A stretch of 64,000 bases of DNA from Persicaria tinctoria (lineage: Eukaryota > Streptophyta > Magnoliopsida > Caryophyllales > Polygonaceae). The notes beneath the pieces were generated by a model. The model made no database searches and was not told where the DNA came from. It was given only the letters and a program-made list of their open reading frames with translations. The position numbers were made by a program, and so were the translations under genes. Below, in pieces: positions 44,990-56,502 of the stretch (its first letter is position 1; the number at the start of each line of letters is the position of its first letter). The stretch is from positions 41,841,001 through 41,905,000 of the forward strand of contig JBANSL010000001.1 in the NCBI GenBank assembly GCA_037127255.1, given 5' to 3'.

Positions 44990-46906
44990 TCAAGACCCCA
45001 TTATAGGATAGTGGAGTCAGGTTCGTCCTTAGAAGAGAAGTAAACCGTTCTAGGTTTAGTTGATTTTGGGGTTCGGGAATAGCTGAAAGAGGCATAGGGT
45101 TGCTGTCGACGTCGACTAAGACTTGGTCGATGTCGAGGGATGGAGAGGGAACTTTAAAATAACGAAAATAGAATAATAAAAGAACAAACTTCCAAGGTTA
45201 GAGATTACCACAACAATAAACATATGTGTAGATTATAATCTCATAAAGATTCCTCATTTATATCAAATAATCGACTTTCGCAAATTCCAACAATTTAGGT
45301 GATAGAGGCTCTCACATAAAAACCTAATTGTTTCTACCTTTTCTTAATTAGGATTAGTCGACTTTCGTAAATAAACCCTAATTACTATCCAAATTCAAAA
45401 TAAGATTGCTTTTGCTACAATATCATATAAAAAAAAATTGTCCTCGATTGTCGTGAAGGACTAAGCACATAGGTAGATGATTATAAAGACATACAAAATC
45501 ATGAATTCATAAATCAAGCACACATATCTATGTTGGGATCACCCCAACCCTAGAAGAGGGAATTTAAAAGGAAGACATAACTAAAACTAACAACTTTAAC
45601 ATAAAACAAAACAAAGGAGTACACCGATCTCCACGAATCTCTTCTTCTCTCTCCTCACTCTCGGCCTCCTCTTCTCTTCCTACCTACCTTGCGCATGAAG
45701 ACGACTTCCTTGAATTAAAAAACCAGCCTCTAGGGCTTTATTTATAGTGCTCCATATAGCTAGTCTAAGAAAGGAACAACTATATCTTCTATCTAATTCT
45801 ATCTATCTATATCATAAGATAAAACATTGATAAATAAATAAATAAAACAAATAAAATTCCCCCTAGGTAAAAAAGGATTGAACCCACGAGGATAAATGTT
45901 CATGATATGATAAAAGATCCTTAACTTTGGCCTTAAGCAACTTCTCTCAAATTCGGATCCCCAAAACGCGTATGCGGCAATCGACATTTCCAGTTGACAT
46001 CGAGTAGAGTAGTCAACGTCGAGTAGATTATACTCGATCTCGGGATATCTTATGGTTTTCGAGTGCTCTTTCTAGCCGGACTCATGTGTTGCTTTCGTCT
46101 CTAGTTGATGTCGAGTAGAGTGGTCGACGTCGAGTACCTTAGTCGATTTCGAGTCCTCTGTCAGCTTTCAGAATTCTACTCCGTTTTGAATTGCACTCTC
46201 CCGAGTCCTCATTCATCCGATTGACGCATATGAATAGGAGTTGGAAAGCTCTTTTCAAGTACTACAACTTTCTTGAAAGCATCATAACTTGATTCAGATT
46301 GATGAATGGTAAAAAGTGGTGTTTTCTCCAGCTGCACCATCATGTGCTCTCCTTAGCTACTCCAATGTCTTCATGACTTTCCTTTATGCTCCAAAGTGCG
46401 TCCGATTTCTGCGAAATTAAACAAAAACTTGTGTAGACCTCCATATATTACAAATAAACATAAACTACACATATCCTATACTTTCTTAACCCCAAAGTAT
46501 AAAATATAGACAGAAATCGATGTAAAAGTAGATGCAAAATATGGTGAAATGAGCGCACATCAATAAGCTCATATGGTAAATATAGTCTTTCATCCTCTTA
46601 TCATGCATATGTCAAAAGCAACATCAATTTTACCTCATTTCATGGTTTTCTCAAAAAAAAAATGCAATTCATTGTGAGTTCTCTTCACTAGGTAATTTCA
46701 TGCTATATCTCTAATGATCCTATATTTTTTTCCATCGTCGAGTTTTGTTAAAGCTTACATGACACTTTTCAAAAAAAATCAATGGGGGTGATAAAATAAT
46801 CTTTGGATGAAACGATGCAAGCACAAAGATAAATAAACGTATACCCAATGAACCATGTAAGGATCAATGCAAGGAAATAATTAAAATAAAATATAAGTAA
46901 GCCTTT

Positions 46907-46935
46907 CCCCCACCCCATACTTAACCATTACAGTG
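46907..46935 (-). promoter_or_regulatory. Internal polypurine block of element E
   Basis: CCCCCACCCCATACTTAACC is followed by ATTACAGTGTCCGCACT, matching B, C and F. Confidence 0.65.
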
Positions 46936-47344
46936 TCCGCACTGTATAAAAACAAGGGTAAAGGAAGACACATACTAGAATCAAGCGCAGAAACTCGAAA
47001 TAGTTGTTGTAAACTGCTGCCAGTAGTCGATGTCGAGTGGGCATCAGTCAATATCGACTACAACAATGCGTTCCAAGGTTCGTCGAGTAGAAAAGATCAC
47101 ATACCCTTGACGTGCTCACTCGATGTACATCCACTAGGGCTAGTCGATGTCGAGTGCTATTCCAGTACTCAGTCCTTGGTTCATAATGCGTTGCCCATGG
47201 ACCTACACTTTGTTAGAACATCCAAACAATAACAATAAAATAAAATAATCCAAAACACATGTTCAAATCAAAAATAAATATCCAAAAACCCTAAAAACCA
47301 TAGTCTATGTACATACTCTAGATTTTAAAGTCACTAGGCTGACT

Positions 47345-47690
47345 TCTTCCACGGTAGGACTCCGGGCGGAACATGTAGGGTCCATAGAGGTTGGACCTCC
47401 CCTTCGGGGCTCTCAAGCTCAACTTTGAATATGATTCCTTTCTTGTCCTTGAGCTCTAATTTTCATGGGCAGACGCGATGTACTCTTACCACTCTCCCCT
47501 TCCTCTTCCCCGGGTACTTCTTCTTAAATCCCATCGTGCTTGCTTTAGCCAAGAATACTTGATCCCTTTCCTTAAAGACCTTTTATTCCTCATCCCTAAC
47601 TTTAATGACATGAAAGAACCAAGGAACTCGTCTCATAGAAATACTATCAATTAACTAAGGAGGGTAGGAGTTCTTACCTGAACTTACCTC
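47345..47690 (-). pseudogene. Element E integrase C-terminal tail remnant
   Basis: On the minus strand: RRVPWFFHVIKVRDEE, then VFKERDQVFLAKASTMGFKK, GRVVRVH and, after a stop, [20 protein letters not shown] and LWTLHVPPG. This lines up with F's tail (GLPWYVRLCRISND, EYEVGDKLYVSKSKDHWFPN, GPFVVNKIH, LQLMDKNGVLFEAQATWALQ). As in F, the PWYV segment is joined directly to the tail with no integrase core. Confidence 0.7.
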
Positions 47691-48030
47691 GTGGGGATTT
47701 GAGGGAACGTCATTCGTAGCTATTGGGAAGGGTACTCGACATCGACTGGGTCCAGCCGACGTTGAGTGGCTCTATTCCTTCATCTTTTCACTCGATGGGC
47801 ATGCTAGAGGTTGATCGATGTCGAGTGGTGGCTCAGTCGATAGAGATGGTATAGGTGACTCGATGTCGAGTGGGTTCACTCGATGTCGAGTGAAATTGGT
47901 CGACCCCATACATAGGTTCTGGCATGCCTTCTGGCTCCTCAGATGCAGTCGACATCGACTGATATGAGTCGATATCAAGTGGATACTTAGGGTGTTGCTC
48001 GTCGTGATTCCAGGTTGTTAAGATCTCCTC
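47690..48030 (-). pseudogene. Element E polyprotein linker made of TCGA palindromes
   Basis: Contains many CGATGTCGAGTGG-type palindromes. The plus strand shows ACTCGATGTCGAGTG at about 47861 and 47879. On the minus strand they read as short D/E-S-T peptides. It lies between protease (right) and integrase tail (left). Confidence 0.7.
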
Positions 48031-48033
48031 CAA

Positions 48034-48503
48034 TTAGCCTTCCACGACCATTGTTTGAAGCTCCTCCAAGCTCATAGTCCTCATGGTGGGTTCCGTATAA
48101 GGGATATAGCTTCCATCAATATTCAGCGACTTAACCTCCATCTTATCGAGCTTCTCCATGGTCTTGTTGAAAGAGAACTCGATGACATCATCACCAATAA
48201 TGAATGTCAACAGCCCCTTTCTTACGCTGATATTGGCATCTGCAGTGGCTAGGAACGGCCTACCCAGGATGATAGGACATGAAGGATCTTCTGCCATATC
48301 AACCACTACAAAATCCGTAGGCATAAAGAACTTCCCTATCTTGTCGGGGACATCATCTATAACTCCTTTGGGCGTGACGAAGTTGTTGTCGGCCATGTAG
48401 AGCTTCATATCTAGAGGCTCCAAAGCTCCGACATTCATCTTTCACCAAATAGACAAAAGCATGAGGCTCACACTAGCCCCTAGGTTGCATAGAGCTTTGT
48501 AGC
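48034..48503 (-). pseudogene. Element E aspartic protease remnant
   Basis: Contains GALEPLDMKLYMADNNFV, VDMAEDPSCPIILGRPFLAT and ANISVRKGLLTF, the Athila protease pattern. The active-site stretch reads CNLGASVSLML, with Asp replaced by Asn, and is followed by an in-frame stop. Sequence upstream is lost at a junction with LTR sequence at about 48503. Confidence 0.8.
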
Positions 48504-48924
48504 GATATTGAGTAACTCAATTCGATCTCGGGTCATCTTGTGGATCTCGAGTGCTTTCATCCTTCTTCTTGGCTCCAAGTGTGGCAAATCATTAGTCAAC
48601 ATCAAGTCAACTCCAGTACACGTCGAGTGAAATCTCAATAGCTTGCTTCGTCCAACACTTAGTGAAAATCCGCTTCACTCCAGTAGATGTCAAGTGAACT
48701 CCACTAGACATCTAGTGACTCATCAGCTCGATTCCTTTTTTTCCAAATTACTCCGAAATGTTTCCAATTCCTGCAAAATTAAACCAAAACTTGTGTAGAC
48801 ATCTAAATCTTGCAAATAAACACAAACTACAAAATTTCCATACTTTTCCAACCCAAAAACATAAAACATAAACATAAATCGTAATAAAAGTAATCACAAA
48901 ACATGGTGAAATAGGCAGACATCA
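48504..48924 (-). repeat. LTR end attached to element E
   Basis: The last ~420 bp of an Athila-type LTR: palindromes, then CAAAATTAAACCAAAACTTG, and terminal GGCAGACATCA. Joined mid-LTR to the protease remnant, so it records a deletion. Confidence 0.7.
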
Positions 48925-50711
48925 TCTATACCGAACCAAATATAGATCACGCTCATCGACTCGACTTGGTACCGAAACGATATGAAACACGAATGCCCTA
49001 TTGACCTTAGCAACGACTCTAGGAATCACGGATAACGATCGTTCTGTATTCAAACACATAGAGAACAAGAATGTTCATTCATAAATGCAAGTCCTAAGCA
49101 TGGTTCTACATGTTATGCATATGCAACACCTAGTATATCATGTGACTACATGTAGGATAGATCATTCTTATTAGTCTGAGTAAGCTCCATAAAGAACATA
49201 CCTGAAGGCGCGCAGAATCCAAGCAACACAACAAGCAATATCCAACCAAATCATAGATTTCCTAACAAGCACCAAAATATGTATAAGTCTGTGTTTAATT
49301 CAAACAAAGCGCCTTTAACTAACACATACAAGTTCACATAATCTTAGGAAATCGCTACTCAACATTTTATATCATCATCATCTTAATTCATCATTTTTCT
49401 CAACTCATCTTAGATCAGATCAGTTCATCTTATCTCATCTTATATCATCATTTAATCTCCTCGTATCATCTCAATATCTCGTCATGCACTATCTCATTCA
49501 TCAACACAATATAACCACATATAACATTATCCTATCATTTCACAACATATATCAACACTTCATATACTACATACTCCACATCATCATATATCATATCATG
49601 CTTTCATACTAAATAACATATATCATCATATCTTGCTTTACTCATATAAAGGATCTTAACATAATTCTCATTCTCAACATAATTCATGCTTTAGTATACA
49701 TTCATATCATATCATAACATGCTTCACATAATTCCACATATACCAATCATCAAGTCATTCAACAAGTTAATCATGTAAGTAAATTTCCCCAAGCTTCCCA
49801 AGACTCTTAAATCTCAAGTAAAGCCAACTTAACCACTCATTAATCATACTTGGTCAAAATCCATTCATAAAATGTACTCTTTATCTTTAACTCACTAAAA
49901 AATCTCATTTTTTCAAAAAAATCCAACAAGGTTAGGACTTTCCTAAAAAACTCTTTTTAATTTATTAAATCAATATCCATTTATCAAGTCAATTTACAAC
50001 CTTGAAAACCTTTTCCATTTTTTTTTCAAATGCAAGTTCAATAATATATTTTAAATCTCCATAGTTTTAAAAGTCATAATATTATATAATATATAATCCC
50101 ACTACTTAATAGTTGAATAAGTGAACAAAAAAAATACCCCACAGTAAGCTTATACTCCATATACATTTTATATATACACTCTCGATAAAAATTAGGCCCG
50201 AAAACTCTTATAAAGAAAATGGACCCGGCCCAAACAATAACCCAAAACCCAATTTCAAATTTTGCTTAAACAGAACCGAACCCGTTGGCCACTATTCATC
50301 TCCTTCCCCACCAAATCCCACGGTGCACAAACGGAAGAAGAGAAAGAAAGAGAGACAGAGAGCTCGCCGGAGCTTTCTTGCTCTCAACCCAGACCACTTC
50401 CCGACTCCAAGGACACGGAAGGCCAGACAAAACGAAAGGAGAGGAGGGAGAGGGTGTGCTCACCGAGATTCGAAAATATCACCGAAAAACGCCCATCGAA
50501 TTCGATAGAGCTTCGTCGGAGGTGGATTGACGCCCGGGATGGCCTAGGGAGTACGAAGGAGAGTTAAAGGTTCGCCCTTATGCGGTTTGAGAGTGAAAGG
50601 AAGTTAGGAGAAGACTCACTGAGTGCGGAAACGAGAGGAGAAGGAGGGGCAGCTTGGCATCTCCGGTGGCTCGTTTGGCTGCTCCAACTGCACGTGGGTG
50701 TCGAGGGAGTT
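48925..50711. other. AT-rich, LTR-like host sequence (left part)
   Basis: No coding signal. It includes a stretch of degenerate ATCATAT/CTCATCTTA words (49340-49760), then a purine/pyrimidine-biased segment with AAAATGGACCCGGCCCAAAC at 50216-50235 and a GC-rich GAGAGAA-rich segment (50320-50640). The style is that of a long Ty3/gypsy LTR and leader, but I found no matching second copy. It continues at 51581 after the TRIM and at 61240 after element F. Confidence 0.4.
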
Positions 50712-51575
50712 TGTAGAATTTAGAGAGGTATAAAACCCTAATAGATTTGTGGTGGAAGCTTCATATTAGAGAAGGCAAACACACGTTTGTAATGTTATTA
50801 TTAACCCTTTATACAGGGATTACAATACTTGGAGAATAAGTAATATAAAGATATCGATAAACTAAACCTACCAAAGATATATATTTCTAACCTAATATAA
50901 CAATATCAAAGATTATATCCTAATACAATCATATCTAATATATCTATCCTAATATATCTCTAACACGCCCCCGCAGTCGAAGAGAGAGTAGAGCCACGAA
51001 CATTGAAGACTGGAAGCATAAGATAGATCTGAGGTTGATGTAGATGGCTAGAACACGAACAATGAGAGACCGAGAGTATGAAAACCCATCAACGAACAAC
51101 AAAGGTAAACGACGCCCCCGTAATTAGACAAGGTAGAGATCGGTAAAGTAGAACTGATAGGATTTAAAGGGTAGAGAATAGGTAATCAATCGTGGCAAGT
51201 GGATCTGACGGCGTTCAATCAGACGGTAAAAAAACATATATGGATAGGGTAAGGTAAGGCAACGGAAGTGTTTGACGAAGGTGGAGATAGGCCAAGATCG
51301 AAACCCGCTCTGAAGCCATGTAGAATTTAGAGAGGGATAAAACCCTAATAGATTGGTGGTTGAAACCTCATATTAGAGAAGACAAACACAGATTTATAAT
51401 GTTATTATTCAACCCCTTATACAGGGATTACAATACTTGAAAAATAAGTAATAGAAAGATATCGATAAACTAAACATGCCAAAGATATATATTTCTAACC
51501 TAATATAACAATATCAAAGATTATATCATAATACAATCATATCTAATATATATATATCCTAATATATCTCTAATA
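50712..51575 (-). mobile_element. TRIM (terminal-repeat retrotransposon in miniature), 864 bp
   Basis: Direct repeats 50712-50965 and 51319-51575 (about 255 bp, TGTAGAATTTAGAG ... CTCTAACA) enclose a 353-bp noncoding core. A primer site (minus strand TGGCTTCAGAGCGGGTTT, initiator-Met type with changes) abuts 51318. A G-rich tract (GGGGGCG on the minus strand) abuts 50966. The flanks GAGTT (50707-50711) and AAGTT (51576-51580) are the duplication with one change. It carries no ORF, so it must be moved by another element's enzymes. Confidence 0.9.
51301..51318 (-). promoter_or_regulatory. Primer-binding site of the TRIM
   Basis: Minus-strand TGGCTTCAGAGCGGGTTT resembles TGGTATCAGAGC, the complement of initiator-Met tRNA. 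Confidence 0.75.
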
Positions 51576-51718
51576 AAGTTACAGAAGATGCCTTGGCTAT
51601 TTCTCGCTAAGAATGAAGAAGAAGGAAGTTGTGGGTGCCCGAGAGGCGTTCGGAAAGGGCTCGGGCTGCTTTGGTCTTATTCACGTAAAATAGCTAGGAA
51701 GAATGAGGGCTCCGGCAC

Positions 51719-53928
51719 TGTTGTAAGGAGTGAATCAAGTATGAAATATAACGAAAATAGATCAAACCAGACTTAGGCCCCAGCAAATAAATACAAGACT
51801 CCTCCAATGCAGTAAGAGAAAGTCAGGATCGAATCCACGAGGAAGCACGTCAGCAGTTCTCAGGTAGCTGTAAATTCTCACAGAAGCAGCAGAAAGACAG
51901 AAACACAGAAAAGACGCAAGAAACAGATAAAACGAGGACACAGAAGCTACTCGATCTCGAGTAAGCTGTCCTCTATATCGACTAAGGTGGGTCGACAACA
52001 GAAACTCAAAAACGAAAACAAAACAACTCGACAGACAACAGGCAACTCGATCTCGACAACCTCTACTCGAGATCGACAAGAAAAGCAGAAACTGAAACTG
52101 AAAATCGACAAATGACAGAAGAAAATCAGCTCGACCTAGACCAGTCCTACTCGAGATCGACTAGGTGGTATTCGATCTCGACAAGCTCTCTTCTGTGTCG
52201 ACTAAGAATGCAGAAAACTCAAAAATTTAAATTGCAAATTTTCGAAACCAAAACTCAGATCTTTGACGAAATAAATCAATATAATAAAAGACTTCCAAAG
52301 CCAGGGTTTCAACACCACAACGATAACCATGCAAAGTAACACATAAAGGCATAAAAGATCATGCTTTCCATCAAATAACTTTCGTCATTAACAAATAGGC
52401 ATATAGAGGCTTTCGCATAAACCCTAATTGTTACTAACCCTTTTTCACATAATTAATCCAAGTTGCATTAAGATCACTTTCGCTTCAATAACACAAACAA
52501 GGATCACCTTCAACTCTCGCAAAAGAATCATGCTCATAGGGATAGAAGATGAATTGCACAAAAGATCTGACCTTTATCGCATCGCCTCACATGGCCACCG
52601 TCGGGCTCACCCTAGCCCCAGAAGTGGGTGGACTACTCACGCCTCATCGCAATAACAGACATTGAATGATGAAAAGAACTAACTTGCATTAAACTAAATT
52701 CAAAAGCCTTTACAATCCCGGCAATCAACTTTCGCAGAAAGCCAAAACCCTAAAAACCTTAGAACTCCTAAACTTCTCTCTATGGAACTAACTAATTGTG
52801 TGTCTTGGAATGAATAGAACTGAGCCCCTTAGGGCCTTATTTATAGCCTTCTAGTCCTTGCTAATCAAGGATAGAAATCTTCTATCTCTATCTAAAATTA
52901 TATCTAAAGCTTTAAAAGATAAATAAATGACATAATGGAAATAAATCTAAAAGGAAAAGATAAAACTAAATAGGGTAAGTCTTCACGATGTTGATAGATC
53001 TTGTCTCCCATGGATAGACTTGATGGATTTGGATAAAATCTTCCTCCTTCGGCCCCAAGGAATCCCAAGTCTACTCGGACAGGTCTTCGTCGACACATTT
53101 CTGGGCACTGGGCTACTCGACCTCGACAAGGCTTCGTCGACCTCGAGTAGGGTTGATCGTCGACTGGACTTCCCGGCTAGCTCTGGTCGATGTGGCTCGG
53201 TCTGGACTCCTGGTGCTCGTCGACCTCGAGTAGCCCTTCATCGACCTCGAGTAGGGATGGGTCATCGACTAGGTCTCCTCGGGTGGCTCTACTCGGCAAG
53301 CTCGGATCTGGACTCAGGGACTCGTCGATCTCGACCAGGGCCTGTCGAGATCGAGTAGGGTTGCTCGAGGATGGTTCTCTGATGGTGTCGACTAGAACTC
53401 CTCGGCATGGACTCGGACAGGCGTTGTGGGTCTTGTCGATCTCGACTAGGGCTTGTCGAGATCGAGTAGGGTTGTCCTTGTCCTCGGCTTCTCGATCAGT
53501 CCTCTTCTCGACTCCGGGTGTGGTGTCTGGTCTTCGTCGATCTCGACTAGGGCTTGTCGAGATCGAGTAACCTCCGGAGCTGGGGTTGGCTTTCTCGATC
53601 AGGCTCTGTCGACCAAGGTTGCTCGGCTAAGCCCGTCTAGGTCGAGTAAGGTCTACTCGAGATCGAGTAGTCTGGTTCCTTGGCTCGATTCGACTGGTTC
53701 CGTTGCTGCTTTGACCTTGGACTTCTGTAGCTGTTTTCCGAGCTTCTGTAGAATTGCTATAAAATGCCTCGATTTCTGCGAATTAAACAGAAACTGGTGT
53801 AGATTCCATAATTTGGCAAATAATCATAAACTACATAGGTTATGTACTATCTTAGCCCAAATGAATGAAATGCATGTAGAAATCTATATAAAAGTTACTG
53901 TAAAACATGGCAGATTCAGCTTACAACA
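51719..53928 (-). repeat. 3' LTR of element F
   Basis: 2210 bp. Minus-strand TATAAATA at 52838-52845. TCGAGATCGAGTAG and TCGATCTCGACTAG palindromes at 51950-52200 and 53110-53670. Lacks 71 bp present in the other LTR near 59162-59232. Confidence 0.95.
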
Positions 53929-53946
53929 AACACCCCATACTTAAGC
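53929..53946 (-). promoter_or_regulatory. 3' polypurine tract of element F
   Basis: The plus strand AACACCCCATACTTAAGC abuts the 3' LTR and is identical to that of B. Confidence 0.75.
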
Positions 53947-54354
53947 TTGCTTGTCCTCAAGCAATACTTTTAATTGTCATTCAGGGGAAGAATTCAAACT
54001 CTCAACATATCAGATTCATTCTCATATAACCCTGCAATCAATTACCATCCTCGAAAAGGTACTAGTGTCACAGATTCATGCATGTGCAAATATGTAAAAG
54101 CAACATCTACTCACAAAAGGAGGGTTATGCAAAACATAATTCATTCGTGACAAAGCATTGATAATCAAGAAGACTTTAATTTAAGCTCATGTAGGAGTAG
54201 ATTGGTAAAAGGCTAAAAGGTGGGCAATTTTTGGCAATGTAGTGCTTTTGATCCGGGGAAATGGAGTACTTTCCAAACTGAATTTCCACATTCCTTCTCC
54301 ATTTGATTCGTCACCTTTCATAATGCTTTTATCAATAATAATGCTTTTACCTCT

Positions 54355-54525
54355 CTAACCTTAGCACTGCCTTCTCGCGAGTCGCAAACATGGGTGTCAT
54401 GAATGGCCCTGGATACTTAGTGCTTTGGACTCCTCACAATGTGTCCCATCTCTCCAAACTATTATCTCAGAGAGCAGGGTCAATCTACCTTTATCTCCTA
54501 AGGTGATTGGATTTTCTTTCACTCA
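54355..54525 (-). other. Conserved noncoding block (element F copy)
   Basis: Has ttctcgcgagtcgcaaacat, gtcatgaatggccctggata and tattatctcagagagcaggg in the same order as B, C and E. Confidence 0.75.
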
Positions 54526-55106
54526 TTAAATTTTCCATATATTTCAAACAATTTCCTTCCAAACTCCAATAATGATAATAATCACAACACAAACACCATA
54601 TAATGTATCTCCATAATGTAACATCATTCTCAACATAATCCCCGGATAAGGTAAAGAATGGCAATATTTAGATCATGTGAAGCAATAATTGAAATAAGGC
54701 ATAATATGGCTTTTGTGATGCATAAGCATAGGTATGGCTAGGATATAAACAATGAGCATTATATGGAAATATAAAGTCCTCCATCATCTTATCATGCAAC
54801 ATGTCAAAAGCAACTTCAAATTTTACCTCCTTTCATGGTTTTCAATAAATAATGTACTTCATTGTGACTTCCCTTTACTAGGCAATTTCATGCTATATCT
54901 CTAATGAATCTAATTTTGCATCGTCGAGTCCAATAAAGCTTCCATGACATTATTCAAAATTTCAATGGGGGTCATTTTTCAAAACTTTGGAAAACATGCA
55001 TATATGTACATAAATCAATAATGCATTCCAAAAAAGCCATGTAGCAATTCCAAGAAATAATGCACAAGTCATGTCAAATAAATCAAATATGCATAAAGTA
55101 AGCCCT

Positions 55107-55140
55107 TCCCCCACCCCATACTTAAACATTACAGTGTCCT
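55107..55140 (-). promoter_or_regulatory. Internal polypurine block of element F
   Basis: CCCCCACCCCATACTTAAAC then ATTACAGTGTCCTCACTG, as in B, C and E. It lies about 1.2 kb from the 3' LTR. Confidence 0.65.
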
Positions 55141-55410
55141 CACTGTATAAAAACAAGGTAAGGGTAAAGAAAGAAACTCACAAGACAGATGTGCAGATTT
55201 CTCTATATATCGAATGGAGCACCTCTTAGGCCGAGTAAGACTTGGTTCTATCCATTGACCTGAAAAGTAGAAGACATATACCCATAATAGAAACAACAAA
55301 AACCAAAGAAATGTTCAAATCCAAAACAAAAAACAAAGTCTCAAATGTCCTAAAAAGTCTATGTACATGCTCTAGAATTTATAGTCGCTAGGCCGACTTT
55401 CCATTAATGC

Positions 55411-56487
55411 TCAGGGTGGCATCTGCAGGGCCCATGTAGCTTGGGCCTCAAATAAGACTCCGTTCTTGTCCATCAGCTGCAATCCTCCAGAATGGATTTT
55501 GTTCACCACGAACGGTCCCATCCGCTTCTTGTTGAATTTGTTGGGAAACCAATGATCCTTTGATTTGGAGACATAGAGTTTGTCTCCAACTTCATACTCC
55601 TTGGGCTTATCATTGGAAATCCTACACAATCGCACATACCAAGGCAGACCTCTCCCATGTATAGATAAATCTGTAATGGAAATAGGAGAAGAAAGATCCA
55701 TACCTTGGCTCACCTTCGCAGAGACGGAATCGGGGACCATTGTATTTGGTCGATCTCGACTAGGGCTAGTCGATCTCGACAAGACTGCTGGTTCTGGTGG
55801 TGGTCTGGTCGAAGAGGCAGAAGTCGACGAAGAAGGCTTGTCGACCTCGAGTAGCCTACTCGATCTCGAGTAGGGCTCCGCTCCTGGTGTCTGCAGCATC
55901 GAGGAAGACGGATCTGGTGGCGCCGGGTGGTGGTCGACCTCGACAAGGCTTGTCGAGATCGAGTAGGCTGGTCTGTCATGCGGCTTCTGTGTCGAGGAAG
56001 CAGGAACTGGGCTCCCCGAGTGGTGGTCGACATCGACAAGGGTGGTCGAGATCGACGAGGCTCCTGGGTCCTGTGGTCTCAGCGTCGAGGAGGGCGAAGT
56101 CGAACTAGGGCAAGTCTTGTCGATCTCGACAAGGCTGGTCGATCTCGACGAGCCTGGCCCTTCACTGTTGCTGCTCGACAATACTGGTGCTGGTGGAGTC
56201 TCCGTGGTCTGGTCGAGGTCGACTAGGGTTCTACTCGATGTCGAGGAGCCCTGGTCGATCTTGACCCCATACTTAGTCCCTGTCAAGGCATCCGAAAAAT
56301 AATTAATCCATAACGACTTACCTTGGTCTGTGTCGATTGGATTCTTTGTGTTCTCCTTAAGGATTGCCATGATCTCCTCCACCTGGGCCTCCATGTCCCT
56401 CTTTTCCAGCTCCTCAGGGGTCATATTCCTGACCTTGGGTTCCCCGCATGTGATGTAGCCAGCTGAGATAGATTTGACCTCTTCCAT
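55411..56487 (-). pseudogene. Element F linker plus integrase C-terminal tail
   Basis: 358 codons in the same frame as the protease, separated from it by one TAA. Residues 1-70 lead in (EVKSISAGYITCGEP...EELEKRDMEAQVEEI). Residues about 75-245 are palindrome-encoded repeats such as STSRTLVDLDQTTETP, STSLVEIDKTCPSS, STTLVDVDHHSGSP and SSRLLEVDKPSSST. Then DLSIHGRGLPWYVRLCRISN is fused to EYEVGDKLYVSKSKDHWFPN and MGPFVVNKIHSGGLQLMDKN. PWYV belongs before the integrase zinc finger and EYEVGDK after the core, so the whole core is missing. The tail normally helps bind DNA or chromatin. Confidence 0.85.
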
Positions 56488-56502
56488 TGGACCTGTATGC
56501 CT

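Larger units (their letters stand above)
12133..46562 (-). mobile_element. Solo LTR D (B-related family), split by element C
   Basis: Two pieces, 12133-12172 and 44995-46562, join into one ~1.6-kb LTR starting TGACGAAAGAGCTTCTCG and ending GCGCACATCA. They are flanked by ATAAG (12128-12132 and 46563-46567). The start matches the B LTR (TGACGAGAGGGTTTCTCG). A minus-strand TATAAATA lies at 45739-45746. Its palindromes are mainly of the GTCGACGTCGAG and GATGTCGAGTAG kinds. With no internal region between its ends other than the TCAAG-flanked C, it is a solo LTR produced by LTR-LTR recombination. Confidence 0.9.
11294..48924 (-). mobile_element. Element E: damaged non-autonomous Athila-like element, outermost host of the nest
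   Basis: The left part (11294-12132) matches the 3' noncoding end of the other Athila relatives, starting at the polypurine block. The right part (46563-48924) continues it with an internal polypurine block, an integrase-tail remnant, a palindrome-rich linker, a protease remnant and an LTR end. The two halves join exactly where solo LTR D (TSD ATAAG) is inserted. The left LTR is missing. On the right, the protease region runs straight into mid-LTR at about 48503, so gag, primer site and half the 5' LTR are deleted. No outer target duplication could be found. Confidence 0.7.

Noticed and set aside
53020..53944. Overlapping Ser/Arg-rich frames of 110-170 codons on the plus strand (also at 60326-61283)
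   Set aside because: They lie antisense in the F LTRs and are created by TCGA palindromes lacking stops. Present in both LTR copies only because the LTRs are copies.
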